A stretch of DNA of 64,000 nucleotides from Bacillus sp. MM2020_1 (lineage in GTDB: Bacteria > Bacillota > Bacilli > Bacillales > Cytobacillaceae). The notes beneath the pieces are model-generated. The model worked only from the letters and a program-made list of their open reading frames with translations. It made no database searches and was not told where the DNA came from. The stretch lies in contig JAANMP010000018.1 of the NCBI GenBank assembly GCA_011250595.1, positions 1 through 64,000 of the forward strand, written 5' to 3'. Position 1 is the stretch's first letter. Every line of letters begins with the position of its first letter. The translations under genes and the position numbers were made by a program. Below are positions 1 to 8,958 of the stretch, piece after piece.

Positions 1-95
1 TAAAATTCATAGTAGGGCTTCCTCCTTAAGACTCTGAGTTTAGATTGGTCTCTATACTCGTATCTTACTGAGGGGCTCTATTTTTTTCAAACCTG
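1..95 (-). repeat. Dispersed leader sequence, copy 1, with start of a gene running off the left edge
   Basis: Read on the minus strand, this stretch ends in an AAGGAGG ribosome binding site and an ATG at position 10, so the first codons of a minus-strand gene run off the window. Most of the sequence upstream of that ATG recurs at 39495-39590 in front of a broken reading frame: shared blocks include ACTCAGTAAGATA-like, GAGTATAGA and the GGAGGA-CCCTACTATGAA end. The shared part is a promoter/leader plus start codon, which suggests two members of one gene family whose 5' regions were duplicated. The product cannot be judged from here. Confidence 0.55.
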
Positions 96-121
96 ATATT
101 TAACGATCTACAGGAATGCTA

Positions 122-160
122 ACCTGCTTCGTTAGTACAAAAAAAAGACCGCCGAAGCGA
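122..160. repeat. Dispersed intergenic CGTTAG motif
   Basis: The stretch CTGCTTCGTTAGTACAA followed by an A-run and GCCGAAGCG is one of about ten degenerate copies of a short intergenic motif in this window. Other copies lie near 20149, 21659, 27031, 30857, 37541-37622, 39261 and 42653. Copies vary, but most keep CGTTAG followed by a CAATAA-like stretch. No gene is visible between 96 and 278. Confidence 0.4.
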
Positions 161-278
161 TCCACATCCTAAACTCATATACAAATTGGCACTCATTTTG
201 CTTACATTTTTAATTTTTGCGATAGAAAACGGAACTTGTTACGCTCATGCGTGCTATTTCCCGACTCGTCATTTGTGC

Positions 279-1073
279 TTATCTACTTAATTGCTTCACT
301 TTCGTATGCTTTTTTTCCTTGCTAACTTTGATGATTTCCCCAATAATACTGATAGCAATCTCTTGTGTGGTTTCCGCACTCATTTCCAATCCGATTGGGG
401 AATAGACCTGTTCCAACTGTTCTTGTGTGACTCCTTCACTTTTTAATTTTTCAAAAATGGTTATGACCTTGCGTTTGCTGGCAACCATCCCTACATAGGC
501 AAGCGGAAATTGCAGGGCTGTTTTTAAGACCCTATCATCCCCATCTTTTGTAACTATCACCACATAGGACTTTTCATTTAGATTGGCTGCAAGTAAGGCT
601 TCTTCAATATCTTCGTTCACAAACAGGTTCGTCGCATTCGGAAAGCGTTCCTTCGTACAATAATCCATGCGGTCATCGACAACACAATAAGGGTATTCAA
701 GGGAATCAGCGAGCATTGATAACGCATAGGCTAAATGACCGGCACCTGCCAAAACGAGCTCAGGCCTGCTTGTATAGACCTCAATAAACACCCGCAATGT
801 GCCCCCACAACTCATTTGAATTCCATCTTTTGCATGTCTATTCAATTTGTATTCAACGATTTTCGATTTACCGATTTGGAGAGCTTTAACACTTTCTTCG
901 ATGATGTAATGTTCAGCCAAGCCACCTCCGACTGTTCCTTCAATCGTACCATCACGGTATACAATCATCTTTCCAACATGCCTGGGAGTTGAGCCCTTTG
1001 ATTCAATGATCATGGCTAAGGCAAAGGTTTCGTTTTGACGGTTCAGTATGGCCACTTTTTCCATCAGTAACAT
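279..1073 (-). CDS. XdhC/CoxI family molybdoenzyme maturation factor
   Basis: XdhC-type proteins bind the sulfurated molybdenum cofactor and insert it into xanthine-dehydrogenase-like hydroxylases. The N-terminal XdhC/CoxI part carries the conserved stretch SKGSTPRHVGK and the GTVGGGLAEHY block. The C-terminal half begins with a GAGHLA nucleotide-binding loop and contains the DDR motif typical of the family. An upstream ATG at 1112 is open, but a much better GGGGGAG ribosome binding site precedes the ATG at 1073, giving 264 residues. It is the last gene of the operon encoding the Mo, FeS and FAD subunits and is separated from them by a tandem repeat array. Role inferred from family and context. 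Confidence 0.9.
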   Translation of the reverse strand: MLLMEKVAILNRQNETFALAMIIESKGSTPRHVGKMIVYRDGTIEGTVGGGLAEHYIIEESVKALQIGKSKIVEYKLNRHAKDGIQMSCGGTLRVFIEVYTSRPELVLAGAGHLAYALSMLADSLEYPYCVVDDRMDYCTKERFPNATNLFVNEDIEEALLAANLNEKSYVVIVTKDGDDRVLKTALQFPLAYVGMVASKRKVITIFEKLKSEGVTQEQLEQVYSPIGLEMSAETTQEIAISIIGEIIKVSKEKKHTKVKQLSR

Positions 1074-1154
1074 GAAATAGCTCCCCCCTTTTTTGAATAA
1101 TGATTTTGTCATAAATTACTGTTGAAAATTTGGAGCAATCGAACTCTTATTGAC

Positions 1155-1402
1155 CTCTTCTGTGATTTTTATGCAGAAATGGGCTTTATAAACCGTTTTT
1201 ATAGACCTCTTTAGTTTTCTGGTAGTGGAAATAGGCTATATACACTGTTCTTATTGACTCTTCTGCGCTCCAATAATGGAAACAGGCTTTATAAACCGTG
1301 CTTATTAACCTCTTCTGTGTTCCATAAGTGGAAACGGGCTTTATAAACTCTCCTTATTAACCTCTTCTGTGTTCCATAAGTGGAAATGGGCTTTATAAAA
1401 AG
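1155..1402 (-). repeat. 52-bp tandem repeat array, about 5 units
   Basis: Five adjoining units of 51-52 bases start at 1155, 1207, 1258, 1310 and 1362; the last is cut at the stop codon of the FAD-subunit gene. Units 3-5 are nearly identical and share CTCTTCTGTGTTCCATAAGT and GGGCTTTATAAA; units 1 and 2 are degenerate. A part-unit may lie just before 1155. There are no spacers between units, so it is not a CRISPR. The array lies between two genes of one operon and would be transcribed. Confidence 0.85.
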
Positions 1403-2275
1403 TTAATTCGCATGATATTGTTTCTTGCTAAGAAAATAACGTATCAGATTTAAGGCTACGGTTTTTCTGTAAACAGCCGAGGAGCGCTGATCGTCGATTG
1501 GTCGAATGATTTGTTCAAAGGCGGCTACTACCGGAGAGATGTCTGCCTCGGCTAAGGGGATGGTCTTACCAATCAGCTTTCTTTCAATATCAACTGAACG
1601 AACCATTGTTGGTCCGACGGCGCCGAAGGCAAAGCGCACATCTTCAATTCGAGCATCATTGATCCGGATATATCCTGCAAACCCTACTTTGGCAATGGCA
1701 TCTGCGTTGCGGTTGCCGACTTTTTCAAAAACAACATGAGCACCTTCTTCTAATACGGACGGCAAGATAATCTCAGCCAGGATCTCATTTTGATAACGCT
1801 GGACCCGTCGTGGTCCTTGAATAAAATCGCTAATCTCAACCAGTCGATCACCATTTACGGAGCGTAGCAAAAGCTTTGCATTGTATACATATAATAATGG
1901 CATTGTATCCCCGGCCGGCGAAGCGTTGCAAATATTCCCACCTAATGTCCCTCTGTTTCTAATGGCCGGGGCCGCAATGGTTTTAATGGCGTTCTTTAAG
2001 GAAACCGGGATTAGTGGATGTTCAAGTAATTCACTATAGGTGCAGCAAGCCCCGATGTGAAGATCCTTCTGATTTTGATACACCCCCTTTAATTCGGAAA
2101 GATGATCAATAAAAACAAGTGGTTTTGGGAGTTTCAGAGGTACTCCCCTTCCACTTTTATGAAGAACCATGACATCTGTACCGCCAGCCATGATTACACA
2201 GTCTTCTCGATTCAATTGGCTCAACGTTTGGTCTAGGCGATCAAAGCGATATGTAGCGGTTATTTTCTCTACCAT
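1403..2275 (-). CDS. Molybdopterin dehydrogenase FAD-binding subunit (xanthine dehydrogenase family)
   Basis: This 290-residue protein is the FAD-binding medium subunit of a three-component molybdenum hydroxylase; it passes electrons from the iron-sulfur subunit to NAD or another acceptor. FAD-contact motifs are present: AGGTDVMV near residue 30 and RNRGTLGGNICNASPAGD near residues 108-125. The length is normal for stand-alone subunits such as CoxM or PucC. It overlaps the FeS gene by 7 bases and its ATG follows an AAGGTGATGG site. Gene order Mo-FeS-FAD-XdhC points to one transcript. The substrate cannot be fixed from this subunit. Confidence 0.93.
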   Translation of the reverse strand: MVEKITATYRFDRLDQTLSQLNREDCVIMAGGTDVMVLHKSGRGVPLKLPKPLVFIDHLSELKGVYQNQKDLHIGACCTYSELLEHPLIPVSLKNAIKTIAAPAIRNRGTLGGNICNASPAGDTMPLLYVYNAKLLLRSVNGDRLVEISDFIQGPRRVQRYQNEILAEIILPSVLEEGAHVVFEKVGNRNADAIAKVGFAGYIRINDARIEDVRFAFGAVGPTMVRSVDIERKLIGKTIPLAEADISPVVAAFEQIIRPIDDQRSSAVYRKTVALNLIRYFLSKKQYHAN

Positions 2276-2736
2276 ATGCCATCACCTTTTTTAGCTGCCT
2301 GATTGATCGCATCCACAATCATATTGTAGCCCGTACATCGGCACAGATTTCCGGAAATACCTTCACGTATATCAGTCTCTGACGGATGTGGATTCTTCGA
2401 TAATAACGCTGCACTTGCCATAATCATCCCCGGGATACAATAGCCGCATTGCACTCCTCCAGCATTGGAATAGCTCTCATCTAAAATCTTAAATTGTTCC
2501 GTTTCAAGTATTCCTTCTATCGTTTGAATATCCGCACCAGCAATCGAGCCAATCGGAATCAGGCAGCTGTTTTGCAGGAGATTATTTAAAAAAATGCTGC
2601 AGGCTCCGCACTCCCCTTCACCACAGCCCTCTTTTGTTCCGATTAACTCAAACTCATCTCTTAATAAGTCTAGTAATCTTGCGGTAGGAGGGGCGTTCGT
2701 TTCTACCGTTTTTCCATTGAGTGTGAATTTAATCAA
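2269..2736 (-). CDS. (2Fe-2S) subunit of xanthine-dehydrogenase-family hydroxylase
   Basis: This 155-residue protein is the small iron-sulfur subunit. The plant-type ferredoxin cluster is formed by CGEGECGAC near residues 38-46 plus a further Cys near residue 58. The second cluster is formed by QCGYC near residues 97-101 and NLCRCTGY near 130-137. All eight expected cysteines are present, so both clusters should assemble. The start codon overlaps the stop of the Mo-subunit gene in an ATGA arrangement, implying translational coupling. The protein carries electrons from the molybdenum site to FAD. Confidence 0.95.
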   Translation of the reverse strand: MIKFTLNGKTVETNAPPTARLLDLLRDEFELIGTKEGCGEGECGACSIFLNNLLQNSCLIPIGSIAGADIQTIEGILETEQFKILDESYSNAGGVQCGYCIPGMIMASAALLSKNPHPSETDIREGISGNLCRCTGYNMIVDAINQAAKKGDGIW

Positions 2737-4895
2737 CCCTCTTCACCTTCTTTCATCCAAAGACTTACAATAATGACCTCCGGTGTGATTGGAATTTGCT
2801 GAAATGAAGTTTGAAGTGCATCCTCGATCGCAGCCTGAACTGCAGGAGCGCCGCCGATTAACGTCAATTCTCCTGCACCCTTCGCCCCGTATGGACCATC
2901 AGCATAGGGGTTATCAAAGACCTTGCTTTCGATTGGAACCACGTCCAATGAAGTCGGCGGGCCATAATCCGAGATGCTTTTTTGTTGAATCTTCCCTTGC
3001 TTTGACGTCATCTTTTCTAAATAACCGTACGCTAACCCTTGAGCCAAACCACCGTCAATTTGACCTTTCATAATCCGATCATCGATGACCTTCCCCACTT
3101 CATAATTGCCGTATACTTTTTCCAACTTTACATTGCCAGTTATCGTATCCACTTCCAACTCAACGATATTCACACCCCATGAATAAGCCGGGTAAGCATC
3201 TCCAGTGAAGGTTTTTTCGTCCCAAGGAATCATTTCACGGTGAACATAGTGCTCCACAACTTCCTGTTCCACCCCTAATTGCCACTGAGTCTTCAGTTTT
3301 TTTGCGGCCCGTTCCAGCAATTTTCCAACAATCATCGTCGTCCTCGAGGCTACGGTCGGACCGGAGTCGGGAACCTCTTTTGTATCGGGATACGGGTACA
3401 AGACATCTTCATACGGGAGGTCGAGTTCTTTGGCAACAATTTTACACAGTGTCGTCAAAATGCCTTGTCCCATATCAGAATTTGAGATTTTTAGCATAAC
3501 TTTGTCGTCTTTTGATTTAACTAGCTTAACTGTTGCTTTAATATGGTCTCGTTCGCCACTGCCGGTAAATCCACAGCCATGGAGGAACAGCGAAGTTCCG
3601 ATACCTTTTTTATAACGCTGATTTTGTTGATTGAAACGCTGAAACTCCTGTTTTTTCCTTTTGTATTCTGACGTCTTGATGAGGTCCTCAATCATATCCT
3701 CTACTAATATTGGATCACGGAATATTCCTTTAGTTATGGTGGGGTCTCCTTGTTTAACGAGGTATTTTCGTTTATATTCAAGTGATTCGATGTTTGCTAG
3801 TTTACTAAGATGTCCCAGATGACTTTCAATTCCTGCAAAGCTTTGCGGAGCACCAAATCCTCTGAAGGCGCCATTCGGAACGGTATTGGTTTTTAGCACA
3901 TATCCTTTTGCATGAAAATGAGGAATATTATACACACCAGCACTGTTTATTAAGGCACGTTGCAGCACGACAGAGCTCAAACCCACATTCGCTCCGCCAT
4001 CGAGATAGATCTCAACAGACAGGCTCAATATATTTCCTTCCTTATCAACGGCCGTTCGATAGTTGAGTTTGGCCGGATGCCTTTTCGTGGTAACCAGCAT
4101 ATCCTCCGAACGGTCAAACACGAGCATCACCGACTTTTTGACTGCTTTTGCCGCAACGGCTACGTGACAAGCCATCATCGACGGAAATTCTTCTTTGCCG
4201 CCAAAGCCTCCGCCGGTAGGGCTTTGAACCACTCTGACGTCATCGTCACCACAGGCTAACGCGCTTAGCAAAGCATTTTTTATATAATAAAGACATTGCA
4301 TCGATCCCTGGACTTCAATTTCATCTTCCTTATAAATGGCGAGCATTCCTTGTGGCTCAAGGTAGACATGCTCCTGATAACCCGTATCATATTCTTCTTC
4401 GATGATCTGATGGGCTCCCTGCTCGATTGATGAAATAAGATCTAAGCTTTCCCCAAACTCATAGCTGGCCATAATGACCCCTGCTGCAGATTTTTGTTTT
4501 ATCGCTTCCTCCAACGTATAGATAGCCTGATGTTCCTCAATATTTACCTTCACTTCCTTTAACAAACTGTAAAGGATATTCAGGTCTTTTCCCACGAGCA
4601 TAAGAATCGGCTCACCAATATAATTGACCCATTCATTGGCAAAGATGGGCTGATCTTCTTTGATAATTTTGACATAATTCGGACCTGGAATATCCTCTGC
4701 TCCAACCGCTTCATATCCTTCCGGAAGGCCCGGTAATTGGATGGAAATGATTTTCCCATAAGCAATGGGCGACCGAACCAAAACACCATACTCCATATTT
4801 TCCACTTTCACGTCGCTAATATAGGGCAGCTGGCCCGATACTTTACCTGAATGATCCTTTTTGGGCACTGAGGTACTTATTTCTTTGAGACTCAT
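2733..4895 (-). CDS. Molybdopterin-binding catalytic subunit, xanthine dehydrogenase family
   Basis: This 720-residue protein is the large catalytic subunit of a molybdenum hydroxylase. Visible cofactor motifs are GGGFGGKEE at residues 228-236 and GAFRGFGAPQ at 342-351. AKGAGE at 671-676 supplies the catalytic glutamate that acts as base in this family. It heads an operon with the FeS and FAD subunits and an XdhC-like factor; an AAGGGTG site precedes its ATG. A MocA-like transferase (35082-35666) and a CoxG-like protein (55457-55924) that could serve it lie elsewhere. Purine oxidation is the usual role in Bacillus (Puc system), but aldehyde, nicotinate or CO-type substrates are not excluded by the sequence. 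Confidence 0.92.
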   Translation of the reverse strand: MSLKEISTSVPKKDHSGKVSGQLPYISDVKVENMEYGVLVRSPIAYGKIISIQLPGLPEGYEAVGAEDIPGPNYVKIIKEDQPIFANEWVNYIGEPILMLVGKDLNILYSLLKEVKVNIEEHQAIYTLEEAIKQKSAAGVIMASYEFGESLDLISSIEQGAHQIIEEEYDTGYQEHVYLEPQGMLAIYKEDEIEVQGSMQCLYYIKNALLSALACGDDDVRVVQSPTGGGFGGKEEFPSMMACHVAVAAKAVKKSVMLVFDRSEDMLVTTKRHPAKLNYRTAVDKEGNILSLSVEIYLDGGANVGLSSVVLQRALINSAGVYNIPHFHAKGYVLKTNTVPNGAFRGFGAPQSFAGIESHLGHLSKLANIESLEYKRKYLVKQGDPTITKGIFRDPILVEDMIEDLIKTSEYKRKKQEFQRFNQQNQRYKKGIGTSLFLHGCGFTGSGERDHIKATVKLVKSKDDKVMLKISNSDMGQGILTTLCKIVAKELDLPYEDVLYPYPDTKEVPDSGPTVASRTTMIVGKLLERAAKKLKTQWQLGVEQEVVEHYVHREMIPWDEKTFTGDAYPAYSWGVNIVELEVDTITGNVKLEKVYGNYEVGKVIDDRIMKGQIDGGLAQGLAYGYLEKMTSKQGKIQQKSISDYGPPTSLDVVPIESKVFDNPYADGPYGAKGAGELTLIGGAPAVQAAIEDALQTSFQQIPITPEVIIVSLWMKEGEEG

Positions 4896-5082
4896 TGCAA
4901 CAACACCCTTCGACTCATTTTTTTCAAGGGGATATTTAACGAAAAGAAACCTCTTCCTACATTTTTATATATGAGAATGATATTTTATGATTCATTTTGA
5001 TTAAAGAAATTTCGTAGTATTTAATTATATTTATATTTCGGGGAACTTTACCTATATAAAGAGGACACAGAATAAGATCCTT

Positions 5083-5118
5083 GAAAAAAAATAAGGACTA
5101 ACCTAATTGATTAGTCCT
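5083..5118 (-). terminator. Rho-independent terminator after the 33-residue ORF
   Basis: On the minus strand AGGACTAA pairs with TTAGTCCT around a 9-base loop, followed by TATTTTTTTT. It starts 12 bases after the stop codon of the small ORF at 5131-5232, which supports that ORF being a separate transcribed unit. Confidence 0.85.
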
Positions 5119-5130
5119 AGTGAGAAGTAA

Positions 5131-5232
5131 TTAGCTATTATCAAGTTTTTCTTGGAAATAACTCCAAGCTGCGATTGCCCAAGCAGAAATTACTTCACCT
5201 ACAAAAGATAGCAGTCCGACAACAAAATCCAA
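5131..5232 (-). CDS. Predicted 33-residue hydrophobic, acidic small protein
   Basis: A TTG start at 5232 is preceded by AAGGAG with 9 bases of spacing, and a perfect terminator follows the stop. The peptide begins MDFVVGLLSFVGEVI, continues with an alanine- and tryptophan-rich segment (SAWAIAAWSYF) and ends QEKLDNS. It would form one amphipathic or membrane-spanning helix, with net negative charge from three D/E near its ends. An ATG eight codons upstream (5256) is open but lacks a ribosome binding site. I do not recognise the family. Small membrane peptides, leaderless bacteriocins and type I toxins have similar size, but the negative charge argues against a classical bacteriocin. Evidence is from signals rather than homology. 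Confidence 0.5.
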   Translation of the reverse strand: MDFVVGLLSFVGEVISAWAIAAWSYFQEKLDNS

Positions 5233-5331
5233 TGTTATCAACTCCTTCAAATTCATTGTCGCATATTTTGTTGATTCATTCCATAAGTTCCCATTTTTTC
5301 TATTAAAATTAAAATGAAATAGTTTTCGATT

Positions 5332-5359
5332 AAAAAGAAAATACCCCCTTATAAAGGGA
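5332..5359 (-). terminator. Weak terminator after a 20-codon ORF
   Basis: On the minus strand CCCTT pairs with AAGGG around TAT, followed by GGTATTTTCTTTTT. The stem is only five base pairs. It lies 6 bases beyond the stop of the 5365-5427 ORF. Confidence 0.4.
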
Positions 5360-5364
5360 TTATA

Positions 5365-5427
5365 TTATTTCTTTATAACTGCTTTCATCGGATAAAATTC
5401 GTATTCCCAAAGAAAAAGAACTTTCAT
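5365..5427 (-). CDS. Possible 20-residue micro-ORF
   Basis: An AGGGGG ribosome binding site lies 8 bases before the ATG at 5427. The peptide reads MKVLFLWEYEFYPMKAVIKK and is followed by a weak hairpin with a T-rich tail. It could be a short expressed peptide, a leader, or chance. It lies 59 bases downstream of the minus-strand gene at 5487 and could be co-transcribed with it. No family recognised. Confidence 0.3.
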   Translation of the reverse strand: MKVLFLWEYEFYPMKAVIKK

Positions 5428-5486
5428 TTAATGAACCCCCTTTTTTGTGACTTAGAGTAAGGGTTCGATTTTCTTTAATATCACGC

Positions 5487-6416
5487 TTAGTCTTTTACAC
5501 ATTGGATAGGATCGATTCTGATGGATTCCCAGTTTCCATCAGAATCCTTTTTATATTGAGATATTAATACATCTGTATCATTTGTTAATTGATAAAAGAT
5601 AAACCGATAATCGGCTCCATCCGTACCAATATAATCAATGGTTTTGACGTAACCATCTTGATTAGTAGGCAACTGTTTTTTTATTAACTTGCACCAGTTT
5701 CCATACATAATACCAACTACTGCTTCCGCATCATGCTGCCAGAGATGATAGGGTGCACATAGGAAGTCCTCGCCGTACAATTTCATCTGGTCAATTTTAT
5801 ACAGATTTTGAACTTTTTTTAATTGGACATAGCCGTAATAATAAGCAAAATAGGTGACACCTTTTGATGAACCTTCGATACTTTCTAGCTCAATGAAATA
5901 AGGAACGATGCCATTTTCGTCAGGAAGTCTGTTCATCTTAATTAAATTTAGATGTCCAATTCCAGCAAACGATTGAAGATATTCATTATAGGAAACCCTT
6001 TTGTGATAGTCTTTAGTAAAAAAGTTATAAGCAATTGGATACGGCAACTTTGCCATCCCCACAGTTCCGCACCCAGCATTTTGAGTGAGGTTTTCTGCCT
6101 CTCTTAAAATACTAAAGTAATTTAAAACAGTTTCATCAGGAGTCCGAGTTAATGTTGTAGGGAGATCAATTTCTTTGTAGTTTTTTTCATAATAGGGATC
6201 AAAAAATTGGATGTTCTTGACAAGGGTATTTTTGATAGGGAGGCGTGAAGGACGAAAGTATTTTTCTGCATCTCTACTTCTTATTAACGAAGTTTGGTTT
6301 CGTTCAACTGGTTGTCCAAATATTTGCGGTTCGTATTGAGATCCCATAACGAGAGTCAATTTTTTTCTAGGATAATGTTTGAACGTCCGATTTATCCATT
6401 TTGTAAAGTGTTTCAA
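5487..6416 (-). CDS. Hypothetical protein, 309 residues
   Basis: I do not recognise this protein. It starts at a TTG with a strong GAAGGGGGAG site. It has no signal peptide or membrane segment and a basic N-terminus (KWINRTFKHYPRKK). Aromatic, beta-rich stretches occur throughout, for example VTYFAYYYGYVQLKK near residue 190 and YRFIFYQL near 275. Such composition fits a soluble beta-sheet protein. It is followed 30 bases upstream on the same strand by a small membrane protein gene (6447-6683), so the two are likely co-transcribed. No function is proposed. Confidence 0.7.
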   Translation of the reverse strand: MKHFTKWINRTFKHYPRKKLTLVMGSQYEPQIFGQPVERNQTSLIRSRDAEKYFRPSRLPIKNTLVKNIQFFDPYYEKNYKEIDLPTTLTRTPDETVLNYFSILREAENLTQNAGCGTVGMAKLPYPIAYNFFTKDYHKRVSYNEYLQSFAGIGHLNLIKMNRLPDENGIVPYFIELESIEGSSKGVTYFAYYYGYVQLKKVQNLYKIDQMKLYGEDFLCAPYHLWQHDAEAVVGIMYGNWCKLIKKQLPTNQDGYVKTIDYIGTDGADYRFIFYQLTNDTDVLISQYKKDSDGNWESIRIDPIQCVKD

Positions 6417-6446
6417 TTAGACTCCCCCTTCAAGAATTGGTATAAA

Positions 6447-6683
6447 TCAACCAATTTTTTGTCGGTACTTGTATTTATAAATCTTTTCGGCAATAAAACT
6501 TATCACCAAACCGATTATTAACGGTACTAACGACCCTGCTGAAACAAAGAGACCGCTTGCGTTATTTGTGTACTCGTATTGAAACATTAACCAAGGAATA
6601 GTAAACACATAACCAAGCAAGTAAAGTAAGGCTGCTGTCAGTGCAAACGACCCAAAAGTAACTATGAATCCTTTTAATTTCAT
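6447..6683 (-). CDS. Small membrane protein, 78 residues
   Basis: An AGGAG site lies upstream of the ATG. Two hydrophobic segments are visible, about residues 5-30 (FIVTFGSFALTAALLYLLGY) and 45-68 (LFVSAGSLVPLIIGLVISF), joined by a short loop containing WLMFQYEYTNN. The tail is basic (EKIYKYKYRQK), so it probably faces the cytoplasm. It lies just upstream of the 309-residue hypothetical gene on the same strand. No family is recognised. Confidence 0.65.
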   Translation of the reverse strand: MKLKGFIVTFGSFALTAALLYLLGYVFTIPWLMFQYEYTNNASGLFVSAGSLVPLIIGLVISFIAEKIYKYKYRQKIG

Positions 6684-6863
6684 TTAAAAGCAACTCCTAA
6701 TTAAATATTAACAAATTTTTCTTGTGGTTAGTTGAAGAAAATTTCAATGACTACTAATTAATAATTATTTCTATCAAAATTAATAATACCTAAATTAAAA
6801 AAGATCATCGTTTGATGATCCCACTTTTTAAAGTAACGCCAACCGTACCCCAGAAGCACTTGG

Positions 6864-7412
6864 TTATAAAAATGAATGAATTAAAAATAGAATGGCAAAA
6901 GCAACACCAGACCGCAAATGCCACTTCCGGTCAATCCTCTTATATCGAAATAGACCTGATATGGGAACTGGAAGCAGGACTAGCAAGGACAGCAATCCAC
7001 TTATATTATTAAAATCATATTTGAAGCCGTGCATAAAGACGGCTACCGTATGCACGATAATAAAAGCGATGGCGATAATTGCTGCAGGAGTATGCCATCT
7101 TCGGGCAACGCGAAGCAAAGTTGACAACCATTTTTTCACCTTGTCTTGACCTTTCAATATACGAAGCCTAATAATGCGCAGAAGAGCATAATAAGCAAGT
7201 ACAAAAAATAAGGCAATTCTTGCATTAGAGCCAAAATCTTTAAATGTATGTTCGAACTGCTTGCTGTGCAGAGTGTTTAAAGAAAGTTGTAAAAGTCCCT
7301 TAAGTTCCCAAAGCATAAACGAAGCAGCGATTATAATCGCCACAATTACCCATATACGTTCCTTTTTAGGAATCCAGCCTTGTTTTTGGACCTTTATTTC
7401 CCGTGTATTCAT
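6864..7412 (-). CDS. Predicted four-helix b-type cytochrome-like membrane protein
   Basis: This 182-residue protein has a short basic cytoplasmic N-terminus and membrane segments at about residues 20-42, 62-84, 108-127, 138-155 and 166-182. Two segments carry the same spacing WH-x13-H: His107/His121 and His165/His179. Pairs of histidines 13-14 residues apart on neighbouring helices are the heme-binding pattern of ferric-reductase-like and cytochrome-b-type domains, so it may bind heme in the membrane. A strong AGGAGG site precedes the ATG. No redox partner gene is adjacent. The heme role is inferred from the histidine pattern only. Confidence 0.6.
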   Translation of the reverse strand: MNTREIKVQKQGWIPKKERIWVIVAIIIAASFMLWELKGLLQLSLNTLHSKQFEHTFKDFGSNARIALFFVLAYYALLRIIRLRILKGQDKVKKWLSTLLRVARRWHTPAAIIAIAFIIVHTVAVFMHGFKYDFNNISGLLSLLVLLPVPISGLFRYKRIDRKWHLRSGVAFAILFLIHSFL

Positions 7413-7911
7413 TAATCTGTCCTCCTATAAATAACAGTGTATATTGTTCAAAAAACTTATTATATATGACATATAAAGGCCTTCCATTTTTACAAAAACA
7501 ATCTATTTAAAGTTAAAATAACCTTCAATTTCATTTAAATACAATTTATCACAATAAATGAATGCATTTTCCATTTTAATGAATTCTTAATGATTAATTA
7601 ATAGAAACCGCTCGTCGTCTCGTCCACACTATTAACATTTATTAAAAATGCTTTATCCACGCCTCACTTTTACTGTATTAACGGCAATTATAGTAGAATT
7701 TTAATCGAGAATAGTAGCAAGAAATACAAAAAAACTCGCTACCAAAACGGCAGCAAGTTTTTTTCGTTGAGGGGGAACTACCTATCCTTCAACTAACATT
7801 ACTTTTCTTGACCTGAAGGTCGAATAATCATCTCATTTATGGCTACATCCAACAGTATTTATGTGGGTAGCCTCACCCAGAATTTTTTAATTGTGTTGAT
7901 ATGAAAGGACA
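7413..7911. other. Gene-free stretch, 499 bases
   Basis: AT-rich spacer between two minus-strand genes. It holds a hairpin near 7727-7764 and a second weak stem (GGCTAC with GTAGCC) near 7841-7873. No ORF with a ribosome binding site was seen. Confidence 0.6.
7727..7764. terminator. Bidirectional terminator-like hairpin
   Basis: AAAACTCGCT pairs imperfectly with AGCAAGTTTT, flanked by A- and T-runs on both sides. It lies about 150 bases downstream of the aldo/keto reductase gene end and could stop either strand. Confidence 0.5.
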
Positions 7912-8781
<870 letters not shown>

Positions 8782-8958
8782 TCAATAATAATAAATTATA
8801 AACATATTTCCGACCTCCTTATTATGCAACAAAAGAAAACATGCCTGGTATCACAATCATATCAAATGATTGCATAATCCTCTCACAACCATTTACGCAG
8901 AAAGTGCATTACCTTTATAATGGGACCATCACTGATGAAGAAAACTAAGGAGAATTTT

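Noticed and set aside
1155..1402. CRISPR array
   Set aside because: The 52-base units adjoin with no unique spacers, and no cas genes are present. It is a plain tandem repeat.
4580..4789. 69-codon ORF inside the Mo-subunit gene
   Set aside because: Out-of-frame shadow on the same strand; the long frame carries clear family motifs.
4960..4995. Possible Fur box upstream of the molybdenum operon (TGAGAATGATATT)
   Set aside because: Only one arm resembles the Fur consensus; the other half does not pair. Not enough to call.
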